64,000 nucleotides of DNA, from contig JADJWI010000003.1 in assembly GCA_016716435.1 (NCBI GenBank), positions 1,240,001 through 1,304,000 on the forward strand, given 5' to 3'. Positions 9,271-16,351 of this stretch are shown here, one piece after another. The notes under the pieces are model-generated. The model did no database searches. It was not told the origin of the DNA and saw only the letters and a program-made list of their open reading frames with translations. The DNA is from Acidobacteriota bacterium. Lineage in GTDB: Bacteria; Acidobacteriota; Blastocatellia; Pyrinomonadales; Pyrinomonadaceae. The position numbers and the translations under genes were made by a program. Positions within the stretch are counted from its first letter, which is position 1, and the number at the start of each line of letters is the position of its first letter.

Positions 9271-10711
9271 CGTCTTTTTGCTTGGCCGTTATCTTCGGCT
9301 CGACGAGAAGTGTTTTGAAGCTCGCTAGCCGGACGAGGCCGGGGGCTGCACCTTTCGGTTTATTGACGAATTTCTTTTGCGTGTAGTGAACGGCCGCCTT
9401 CGGGTGGCCTTTTGCTTGGCTGTAGAACGCGGCGAGCTCTGCCGCTTCGACCAGCGTCCGCTGCGGGATCTCGTTCTTGCCCGCCGCCCGGATCACCACA
9501 TGCGAACCCGGATAATCGGCGGCGTGGAGCCAGGTATCAAGCGAGCGGGCGATGCGGAATGTAAGATGGTCGTTATCCTTTGATCGTTTACCGACGAGTA
9601 TCTCAAAGCCATCGGATGACACGAACTCACGGGCGTATGTGCGGGCGTCTTCAGCCTTGATTTGCTTCTTCGAGCCCTTTTGAGGGCGAGCCTTGTTCGG
9701 CGTCTTTCCTCGTAAAAATTCTTCGTCGCGATTCTCGATGGCCGCTTCGATCTCCGCAAGCTCCGCCCGGAGCGACTCGAGTTCAGCCTCGGTTGCGTTG
9801 AGCCGCTTCTCTATTTCGCCGCGGGCGTTCCTCGCTTTTGTGTATCGTTTGAAGTATTTCTCGGCCGTCTCGGCAGGCGTTTTCAGGTCGAAATGCGGGA
9901 TCTCGATCGTTGGAGCGGTCTCATCGAAATAGTCTGTGACGGCGAAGCCGCTCTCTAGCCTTGCGGCGGTCGCAGAATTTGCGAGCAGAAGATCGCCATA
10001 TTTCTTCCACGTCTCGGCGTCGCCGTGTTGGTCGAGGTCGGCGCGGAGATTCTTTACCAGCTTCGTCCGGCGGCCGATCTCATTCTTTACACGGCGAAGG
10101 GTTGTCTCTGCCAGCGTTCGAAACCTTTCTTCCGCTTCGAGCTCGGTATAGTGAAGATCAAGCCATTTTGAGACCGAGCCGTCGATCATGGAAATTTCGC
10201 CATCCGATGCGGCCGCGGCCGAGATGCGTTCCGGCGGGCTATAGGCCTCGCCCGGCCTTCTTCCTTCGGTCCTGTCCTCGCGTAGCGACATTGTGATCGT
10301 GTCCGTATCGTCGAGAAGAAAGATGTTTGCTGAGCGGCCCGTGAGCTGAAAGATCAGTGACCATTGTTTCGCGTCGGCAATGTCATCGCTTTGCTCGAGG
10401 TCGAACCGAACTATCCTTTCTCCGGCGAGCTGCTCGATCCGAATGATCTTTGGATTTGAGAGATGCTTGCGAAGATACTGTGCAAAGGAACCGGTAGCCG
10501 CAGCGGAACGCTCAAGCTCTCGACGCTGCCGCTCGATCAGATAAAGTCGCGGCCGGGTCGATCCGCCATCCGCAAAGAGAAACAGGCCATCGGCCCGACC
10601 AAGCTCGAATGCGAGCGCATGGTCGCCGAGCTGAAAAACACGGCGAAGTCTTGAGCCGAGTGCGGCTGCCTTCAGCTCGTCGCAAACGGCAGAGATGTAG
10701 CGGAGATCCAC
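9260..10711 (-). CDS. rqcH: RqcH/NFACT family ribosome quality-control protein
   Basis: 483 residues. The N-terminal NFACT-N domain begins MDLRYISAVCDELKAAALG. A central helical or coiled-coil part rich in Glu/Arg (about 210-340) follows. The NFACT-R (DUF814) domain is at about 350-460, with DTWLHAADYPGSHVVIR and the typical Tyr/Lys-rich end. Bacterial RqcH binds stalled 50S-peptidyl-tRNA complexes and recruits tRNA-Ala to add C-terminal alanine tails. The DxWxH motif (here DTWLH) marks active family members. It is shorter than Bacillus RqcH (about 570 aa), mostly in the middle. Older annotations call this family fibronectin-binding protein. Confidence 0.88.
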   Translation of the reverse strand: MDLRYISAVCDELKAAALGSRLRRVFQLGDHALAFELGRADGLFLFADGGSTRPRLYLIERQRRELERSAAATGSFAQYLRKHLSNPKIIRIEQLAGERIVRFDLEQSDDIADAKQWSLIFQLTGRSANIFLLDDTDTITMSLREDRTEGRRPGEAYSPPERISAAAASDGEISMIDGSVSKWLDLHYTELEAEERFRTLAETTLRRVKNEIGRRTKLVKNLRADLDQHGDAETWKKYGDLLLANSATAARLESGFAVTDYFDETAPTIEIPHFDLKTPAETAEKYFKRYTKARNARGEIEKRLNATEAELESLRAELAEIEAAIENRDEEFLRGKTPNKARPQKGSKKQIKAEDARTYAREFVSSDGFEILVGKRSKDNDHLTFRIARSLDTWLHAADYPGSHVVIRAAGKNEIPQRTLVEAAELAAFYSQAKGHPKAAVHYTQKKFVNKPKGAAPGLVRLASFKTLLVEPKITAKQKDATR

Positions 10712-10750
10712 TGTGGAAGTTTAGAACGGCAGGACCGAAGACCAAAGCCG

Positions 10751-12109
10751 TTAGGTCTGCTTTACAAGGAGTGTTCCCGAGATGATGTCGTGGACGGCCC
10801 GCTTTTCTTCATCGAAAATGATCGTCACAAAACCGAGCCCGAAAAGTGCGAGCGAGAGCACATAGACGGCCGAGTGAACGGCGGCCTGATGAGCGTTCGG
10901 GTAAGCGTTCTGCTCGGCGTCGATAAGCTCGAGCGAGAACATCCACATCCCGAGGGTCTTGCCGCGGAAGGCAAGCGATGCGGTCAAATAGAGGAAAAGG
11001 AACGCAGCGAGCACGGCCGCAAAGCCGATGCCGAGCGAGAGCGTATAGGCTGCGTTCTGTCCGAATATCAGCGGCGAAAGGATCACGAGCGTTCCAAAAC
11101 CGCTCGCGAGCACGTCGAAAAGTCCGGCGGCAAACCGCATCCCAAATGGCGGAATATCGTCGAAGATCTCCGGCTCCTCATTGGTCTCGAAGGCCCTGCT
11201 CATCTCCAGCTCGTCCGGCGATAGTTCGGCTGACGATTCAGGGATGAAGGTAGTGTGTGCAGCAGCGGCAGCAACGGCGAGTGCCGGAGCGGCCGGAAGT
11301 GATTCAAAGCTCGACGAAAGCTCGGCCGGCTGCGGGATCGGCGGAAGCTTGTTCGTGTCGTACTTCTTTTTCTCGATCCGCAGCGACGAAACGAGTCGCG
11401 GCTTTGCAGGTGCGGCGGCCGGAACAGATGCCGGCTCGGCTTCGCGTTTGGCCGGGGTTGCAGTTGCCTTTCCCGGCACGAGATCGAACGGATACGTTTT
11501 TTGCACCGGTGGCGGAGCCGGAAACGGTCGAGCCGCGATCGGCTTTCGGGCAACGGCGGCCGCCCCGGCCGCACCGGGCATGTATGTTTGCCGCGAGGTC
11601 TCGATACGCTGAAGAGCTTTCGCAAGCATCGGGTTGGCCGGTGAAGCGGCATGAGCGGTCTCGACTGCCGGTCTCTGCTCAAGCGTCGCCGGCGGCGGAA
11701 GCTTTGCAAGCTGAACCTCAGCCGGACGCTCGGCTTCGGACGTATCAACGCCATTACGCTTGCGTACGGCATTCTGCACCTGAAGCCGCCACTCGGGCAG
11801 GCTCGCAGCCTTTGGCTGAAACTCCACAAGCGTTTTGCTGGTCGGTCGCGGTGCAAGGAAATTGGTTTTGGATCTCGCCGGGGCTGGAGCTTGAGCGGGA
11901 GACGTTTCTATCGGTTGTTTGGTCGCCGGGGCGTTTCCATTGTCGCTAATGCTCGCCGGAGAGTCCGTTGTTTTTTTCTCGAGCGGGCCCGAGCCACGGC
12001 CGATCTTCGGGGCGAGTTCCTCGCGGACTGAGTCGTTGACCATCGCTCCGCAGGTAAAGCAAATGGAGAGTGTCGGTGCAAGTTCACGTCGGCAAACGGG
12101 GCACTTCAT
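10751..12109 (-). CDS. Zinc-ribbon RDD-family membrane protein
   Basis: 452 residues. The N-terminus is a double-CxxC zinc ribbon (MKCPVCRRELA...CFTCG). A long, Ala/Pro-rich, low-complexity region (about 40-310) follows. The C-terminal about 140 residues form an RDD domain with three or four hydrophobic helices (FGMRFAAGLFDVLASGFGTL; ends AVHDIISGTLLVKQT). RDD proteins are poorly characterised; some act as ion antiporters. The long disordered middle is probably a cytoplasmic linker. A promoter-like sequence overlapped by a palindrome lies about 60 bases upstream. Confidence 0.85.
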   Translation of the reverse strand: MKCPVCRRELAPTLSICFTCGAMVNDSVREELAPKIGRGSGPLEKKTTDSPASISDNGNAPATKQPIETSPAQAPAPARSKTNFLAPRPTSKTLVEFQPKAASLPEWRLQVQNAVRKRNGVDTSEAERPAEVQLAKLPPPATLEQRPAVETAHAASPANPMLAKALQRIETSRQTYMPGAAGAAAVARKPIAARPFPAPPPVQKTYPFDLVPGKATATPAKREAEPASVPAAAPAKPRLVSSLRIEKKKYDTNKLPPIPQPAELSSSFESLPAAPALAVAAAAAHTTFIPESSAELSPDELEMSRAFETNEEPEIFDDIPPFGMRFAAGLFDVLASGFGTLVILSPLIFGQNAAYTLSLGIGFAAVLAAFLFLYLTASLAFRGKTLGMWMFSLELIDAEQNAYPNAHQAAVHSAVYVLSLALFGLGFVTIIFDEEKRAVHDIISGTLLVKQT

Positions 12110-12169
12110 AAGGCGACCTAATGTGTTTCGGCTAGAAAGTTGCGCGGAACCGCAAAAAAATTAAGTGGA

Positions 12170-12198
12170 TGTTATCAGATAACACTTTAAGTCGTCAA
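12170..12198 (-). promoter_or_regulatory. Candidate promoter with overlapping palindromic operator (RDD gene)
   Basis: On the minus strand, TTGACG (12193-12198) is a good -35. After 16 bases, GATAAC (12171-12176) is a fair -10 box. The -10 is part of a perfect palindrome, TGTTATC-A-GATAACA (12170-12184), further flanked by TTAAGTG and CACTTTAA. A repressor bound there would block the promoter. The start codon of the RDD gene is about 60 bases downstream. Confidence 0.45.
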
Positions 12199-12228
12199 TA
12201 CTAAACTGCTCAAATAACACGACTTTTC

Positions 12229-12258
12229 GGGTTTTCCACAGTTTACGGTGGAAAACCC
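12229..12258. terminator. Perfect 11-bp hairpin downstream of the DUF2203 gene
   Basis: GGGTTTTCCAC (12229-12239) and GTGGAAAACCC (12248-12258) form a perfect 11-bp stem with an 8-base loop. It lies 36 bases past the stop of the minus-strand DUF2203 gene and before the RDD promoter. There is no strong T-run after it, so it could be a weak terminator, an mRNA 3'-end stabiliser or a binding site. Confidence 0.45.
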
Positions 12259-12293
12259 TCGACTATTGCGCCCGTAACACGAATTTAACGAGT

Positions 12294-12668
12294 TCAAAGC
12301 GTTTGCCGACCGGCAAAACCGTCCTCGATCTCATGCCACCATTCGATCTCGTCGGGTTCACCAAGCTGCCAGCAGAGAAGCACGATCCGCCCTTCGCGAA
12401 CGGACGGAAAATCGATCAGTCCGCGGGAGTAATCCTTGACCTGTACACCTACTTCTGTGATCTCTGTCGTTAGTTTGCCGATCTCGTAGAGCGATTTGAC
12501 GTAGTTCGAGCCGCCGACCATTCCGCCGCCGCTCTCCGAGGCAGCCGCGGCCGCCCTCGCAAGTTCCTTGTACTGATCAAGGCCGCTGTGAAGCTCGCGG
12601 ATCATCTGAAGCTTCATCCTGATCCGCGGCAGCATTTCATTGGCCTCGTCAATGGTGAAAAGCCTCAT
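12294..12668 (-). CDS. DUF2203 family protein
   Basis: 124 residues, near the usual size of DUF2203 proteins. It starts MRLFTIDEANEMLPRIR, which matches the conserved family N-terminus, and has the later RGLIDFPSVREGRIVLLCW and GEPDEIEWWHE blocks typical of the family. The first part should be a helical hairpin. The function is unknown. Its start codon overlaps the stop of the NYN gene (4 bases), so the two are probably translated together. Confidence 0.85.
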   Translation of the reverse strand: MRLFTIDEANEMLPRIRMKLQMIRELHSGLDQYKELARAAAAASESGGGMVGGSNYVKSLYEIGKLTTEITEVGVQVKDYSRGLIDFPSVREGRIVLLCWQLGEPDEIEWWHEIEDGFAGRQTL

Positions 12669-13366
12669 CGCTCGTCATTGATCCGGACGAATTCCGGAAC
12701 CTCGTAACGGATATCGGGTGCGGTGCTTTCGTCGAGTTCGCTCCCCGAACTCGTTCGCGAACGACCATGCGGACGCGAAACGTGTGCCGGAGCCTCGACC
12801 GGGCCGCGATAGCTGACGTCGAAATCTTCGGCCGAGGAGCCATCCTTGCGGATCAGGTCAGCGATCTCGCCGAGATCAATAAAGAAATCCGCGACGTCGA
12901 TCAGCCTTGGGGCCGTATTCGAGCGGAACCCCGCGACCTCGACACGGCAGCCTTTATAGGCGACCGCATTGACTGCATAAACGAAGTCCTCATCACCCGA
13001 GACGAGCACGGCGGTATCGTACCTTCCGGCAAGGCTCAGCATATCAACGGCGATCTCGACATCGAGATTCGCCTTGCGGGTGCCGTCGTAAAAGGTCTTT
13101 AGCTCCTTTTGGATAACGCGAAAGCCGTTTCGTCGCATCCAGAGCAGAAAGCCTTGCTGGCGTTCGGCCCCGGCGTCAACTCCGGTATAAAAGAACGCGC
13201 GAAGAAGCCGTCCATCGCCGAGCAGGACCCGTAAAAGCTTGTTGTAATCAATATCTATCGTGTGAAACCGCGCCGCGTGAAAAAGATTGTTGCCGTCAAT
13301 AAAAACGGCTACTCTTCCGCGATGGCCAAATTTCCACGAGGAGTTTCCTGGCGTATCAAACTGCAT
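12665..13366 (-). CDS. NYN/LabA-like PIN-fold nuclease
   Basis: 233 residues from ATG at 13366, chosen because GGGGGAGG lies 5 bases upstream; an in-frame ATG 24 bases earlier lacks this. The NYN core begins RVAVFIDGNNLFHAARF and continues to LDVEIAVDMLSL, VLVSGDEDFVYAVNAV and GCRVEVAGF. The conserved acidic residues (FIDGNN, DVEIAVDM, SGDEDF) suit a metal-dependent RNase. The last about 60 residues look disordered. The target RNA is unknown. It is coupled to the DUF2203 gene downstream. Confidence 0.85.
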   Translation of the reverse strand: MQFDTPGNSSWKFGHRGRVAVFIDGNNLFHAARFHTIDIDYNKLLRVLLGDGRLLRAFFYTGVDAGAERQQGFLLWMRRNGFRVIQKELKTFYDGTRKANLDVEIAVDMLSLAGRYDTAVLVSGDEDFVYAVNAVAYKGCRVEVAGFRSNTAPRLIDVADFFIDLGEIADLIRKDGSSAEDFDVSYRGPVEAPAHVSRPHGRSRTSSGSELDESTAPDIRYEVPEFVRINDER

Positions 13367-13658
13367 GTTAGCCTCCCCCGGGCTGATCAAATTAGGCGGG
13401 TTCCAGAGGGGAAAGCGAGGTGATCAAGAAGCTAACGAATTGATATAAACAACTGCTCAAATACAGGTTTCTTAAAGATGTTTAACGGTAAAGCGAGGCA
13501 AATAGGCCTCAAATCAAGCAATAAACACTAATCTGATCTTCTGGATCAACTCTTTCTTTCTGCGAACCGACCTTTCAACAGTTTGCTACTCTAAGGGTGC
13601 TTCGTCAAGCAAACGCGGTTCCAAACATGCTAAAATACTGCTCGGTCAGTCACTTCCA
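13367..13658. other. Divergent intergenic region
   Basis: 292 bases between the minus-strand NYN gene and the plus-strand zinc-ribbon gene, AT-richer than its flanks. It contains the 13-mer AACTGCTCAAATA (13451-13463), found again at 12204-12216 upstream of the RDD gene. Promoters for both directions probably lie here, but I could not place them with confidence. Confidence 0.4.
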
Positions 13659-14642
13659 ATGCAAGATCCTGGTCAAACTGGAGACATTTTCACCACGCCA
13701 TCCGGCTTTTCGCCGGACGAAATGCTCGTTTGCGAGAAATGCGGTAAACGGAATCCTCCGACGCGGCAAAGTTGTTTATATTGCGCTTCGGTACTTGGAC
13801 ATCCTGCCGCCGCAGAAGGGCTGGCAAGACTTGACCTGACACCGCCGGAGCCACATGAGAATGGGATCAGCGTTATTCTGATGCCGGGAGAAACGGGCGA
13901 TATTAGCTCGGCGGCAGCGGTCTTGGGCCGTGACGCGGACGAACTGAAACGTGTCGCCGAGTGCGGCATCCCGATGCCGATCGCAAGGCTACGGACGGAG
14001 GAACTTGCCGCGGCTGTGGCGGTACATCTTGCTAGGTTCGGTTTTCGGTCTAAGTTGGTGGCGGACGACGAACTGGCTTTGCGGACGCCTCCGCAGCGCA
14101 TTCGGGCACTGGAGTTTTTAGACGAGGGGCTGCGACTTTACGATTTCAACACAACCTCTACTCACGAGGCAGGCCTTGAAGACATCCGCCTCGTCGTCAC
14201 CGGCCGGCACGATATTTCGATGGCGACGACCAGCGAAGTGCAAAAACGCCGCAAGAACGCGAGCGAAAAGCCCGAAGAACTCAAAGAACAGCGGCACGAA
14301 AAAATGATAGATATTTACGTGAGCGGCAATGATCGCGGCTTTCGTATCCGGACGAGCGGTTTTGATTTCTCATGTCTGGGCGAAGCTAAGGCGATGCTCG
14401 CGAGCGAGAATATTGATCTGCTTGCCGAACGGCTGGCATCGCTACGGACAGGCATTATTTTCGACAAGCAATACAACCATCTGCGGCATCTGCTCGACGC
14501 CGTTTGGGAGCCCGAGTTTCGCAGAGAAGCGCAGGGGCTTGTTCGGAGCGGGCTTGGCCGGCTGAGCCGACAGGCAACGGACGTAATAGACAATTTGAAC
14601 CAGTTCACAAAATACTCCCGAATGCGGAACCATTTGCTATGA
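13659..14642 (+). CDS. Zinc-ribbon protein of unknown function, coupled to rlmB
   Basis: 327 residues of no family I recognise. The N-terminal part has a zinc-ribbon pattern (CEKCGKRNPPTRQSCLYC, residues 26-43). The rest is mixed alpha/beta with no signal peptide or membrane helix, so it is probably cytoplasmic. The middle contains ISVILMPGETGDISSAAAVLGR, and a later Lys/Glu-rich linker (QKRRKNASEKPEELKEQRHEK) splits the protein in two. Its stop overlaps the start of the rRNA methyltransferase gene (ATGA). The zinc ribbon and the coupling suggest a role near RNA or ribosomes (inference). Confidence 0.75.
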   Translation: MQDPGQTGDIFTTPSGFSPDEMLVCEKCGKRNPPTRQSCLYCASVLGHPAAAEGLARLDLTPPEPHENGISVILMPGETGDISSAAAVLGRDADELKRVAECGIPMPIARLRTEELAAAVAVHLARFGFRSKLVADDELALRTPPQRIRALEFLDEGLRLYDFNTTSTHEAGLEDIRLVVTGRHDISMATTSEVQKRRKNASEKPEELKEQRHEKMIDIYVSGNDRGFRIRTSGFDFSCLGEAKAMLASENIDLLAERLASLRTGIIFDKQYNHLRHLLDAVWEPEFRREAQGLVRSGLGRLSRQATDVIDNLNQFTKYSRMRNHLL

Positions 14643-15433
14643 AAAAGTATCGTCCGGAGCCCGAAAGGGAACGAAGGCCGGCCCGCCCGGACAACGAAGG
14701 TCCGATCGTTTACGGTGTGTTGCCGGTGATGGAACTTCTTCGCTCCGGAAAGCGGCAGGTCGTCTCGATCAAAATTACCGAGGGCGGGCGGGAATCGCGG
14801 CTTGCCGAGCTTGCCGGGCTAGCACGAGAACGGCGTATCCCGATCGAGAACGTTCCTCGGCGAGCGATGGACTCGATAGTTCCGAAGGGAGCGAACCACC
14901 AGGGCGTGGTCGCATTCGTCGAGGAGGTTCGTTATTTTTCGCTTGACGATGTGCTTGAAGCGGCTGCGAAGCCGGAATTGCTGGTCCTGCTTGACGGGGT
15001 CGAGGACCCGCGGAATCTCGGTGCGGTCATCAGAACCGCCGAATGTGCGGGAGCGGACGGCGTCGTGATTCCCGAGCGGCGGGCGGCGGGAATGACGGAT
15101 ACGGTGGCGAAAGCAGCGGCCGGTGCGACCGAATTTATGAAACTCGCGAAGGTCGGTAACCTCAATCGGGCGATCGAGGAACTCAAGGAGCGAGAGATCT
15201 GGGTGGTCGGCACTTCGGGCGATGCGGAGAAGGATTACACCGAATGGGACTGGACGCAGCCGACGGCGCTCGTGCTCGGAGCGGAGGGCAGCGGGCTGCA
15301 CCGGCTGGTCGCGGAGAACTGCGACCTTTTGGTCAAGATACCAATGTATGGAAAGATAGAGAGTTTGAACGTTTCGGTCGCGGCTGGCGTAGTACTTTTC
15401 GAGGCCCGCCGCCAACGCGAACTGGCCCGGTAA
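14639..15433 (+). CDS. rlmB: RlmB/TrmH-type 23S rRNA 2'-O-methyltransferase
   Basis: 264 residues from ATG 14639, which overlaps the upstream stop; the open frame extends further upstream but without family homology. The N-terminal substrate-binding domain starts near IVYGVLPVMELLRSG. The SpoU catalytic domain has the three knot motifs: DPRNLGAVIRTAECAGADG, ALVLGAEGSGLHRLV and IPMYGKIESLNVSVAAGVVLFEARRQ. In E. coli RlmB 2'-O-methylates G2251 in 23S rRNA. A TrmH-like tRNA target cannot be excluded. It is followed by a heptamer repeat array. Confidence 0.9.
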   Translation: MKKYRPEPERERRPARPDNEGPIVYGVLPVMELLRSGKRQVVSIKITEGGRESRLAELAGLARERRIPIENVPRRAMDSIVPKGANHQGVVAFVEEVRYFSLDDVLEAAAKPELLVLLDGVEDPRNLGAVIRTAECAGADGVVIPERRAAGMTDTVAKAAAGATEFMKLAKVGNLNRAIEELKEREIWVVGTSGDAEKDYTEWDWTQPTALVLGAEGSGLHRLVAENCDLLVKIPMYGKIESLNVSVAAGVVLFEARRQRELAR

Positions 15434-15472
15434 CTGTAGTTTGGCAACTGAAAACCGACGACTGACCACTGT
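15431..15472. repeat. Degenerate heptamer array A
   Basis: Six 7-base units starting exactly at the rlmB stop codon: TAACTGT, AGTTTGG, CAACTGA, AAACCGA, CGACTGA, CCACTGT. The period is 7 and the CTG/CCG core recurs in phase. It fills the gap before the next zinc-ribbon gene. Confidence 0.55.
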
Positions 15473-15475
15473 AAT

Positions 15476-16072
15476 ATGTTTTGTCCTAAATGCGGAACCA
15501 AGAACCCGGAAGACGGCAAGTTTTGCCGGAGCTGCGGCGTTGATATCGGCGTTGTTTCGAAAGCACTTACACGAAAATCGAAATCCGACGATCTGGGTCT
15601 CGGGATGGATCTTGATTCCTCAATGGACCTTTTCTCGGGCGAACCTGAGGACGAACGTAGGCGAAGCGACCCGGCCGAGGTCTATGGAGATGCGATAAAG
15701 GCTGTTATCAGCGGCATCGGGTTTCTGGTCGTCGCGATCGTGCTTCAAACGACTGGTGTCGCCGGCGGCAGGACATGGTGGTGGGCAATGCTCTTTCCGG
15801 CGTTCACATTTTTGGGCAAGGGAATTTCCGACCTGCTCAAATCACGGAAGATGGAGCAGTTAAGGGCTCTGAGGCCCGGCGTAGAGGAGCAGACAAGAAA
15901 TCTCTCCGCGACGACAAATGCAGAATTGCCGGCCGCTTCGACCGAGTTCGTCTCGCCCGAATCGCGTTACCGAACAGGCGAGTTGATGCCTCCGAGCGTT
16001 GTCGAGGGAACGACGCGGCATCTTGAGGTCAACAAAGAAGGCGAAACGATGACGCTGCCGAAACGCGATTAA
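15476..16072 (+). CDS. Zinc-ribbon membrane protein, function unknown
   Basis: 198 residues. The N-terminal zinc ribbon is MFCPKCGTKNPEDGKFCRSCG. An acidic linker follows, then two hydrophobic segments (about 80-95, IGFLVVAIVLQTT, and 100-120, WWWAMLFPAFTFLGKG). The C-terminus is hydrophilic. This layout (zinc ribbon, linker, membrane hairpin) is common in Acidobacteria, but the function is unknown. It ends with a 4-base overlap with the convergent small zinc protein. Confidence 0.75.
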   Translation: MFCPKCGTKNPEDGKFCRSCGVDIGVVSKALTRKSKSDDLGLGMDLDSSMDLFSGEPEDERRRSDPAEVYGDAIKAVISGIGFLVVAIVLQTTGVAGGRTWWWAMLFPAFTFLGKGISDLLKSRKMEQLRALRPGVEEQTRNLSATTNAELPAASTEFVSPESRYRTGELMPPSVVEGTTRHLEVNKEGETMTLPKRD

Positions 16073-16323
16073 GCGCTCTCGTCTTCTCCGTCATCATCAT
16101 CCGCGTAGAACGGCCCGTCGCATTTCTCGCAATGCGGCACGACCTGTTGGACCGTGTCGCTTGCATCGCGTGCCATTTCACCGCATTTGGGGCAGATCGC
16201 GTTCCGATGCCAGCATTTAAGGTCGTATGCGGTGGTTCCTTCGCGTTCCGATATTTGCGTGACGGTCGTGTCCTTTTTACAGATGCCGCAAACAACGGCG
16301 CTTCCGATCTCTAAATTTGCCAT
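16069..16323 (-). CDS. Small double-CxxC zinc-binding protein
   Basis: 84 residues with three Cys pairs: CGIC (12-15), CPKC (about 44-47) and CEKC (about 65-68), and an acidic tail (DDDDGEDE). Likely binds one or two zinc ions. It has a strong ribosome-binding site (GGAGGAGAAC just before ATG). No family is recognised beyond zinc ribbon; a role in nucleic-acid or protein binding is possible but not shown. Confidence 0.72.
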   Translation of the reverse strand: MANLEIGSAVVCGICKKDTTVTQISEREGTTAYDLKCWHRNAICPKCGEMARDASDTVQQVVPHCEKCDGPFYADDDDGEDESA

Positions 16324-16351
16324 GTTCTCCTCCGGGTAGAGACTGATACTA

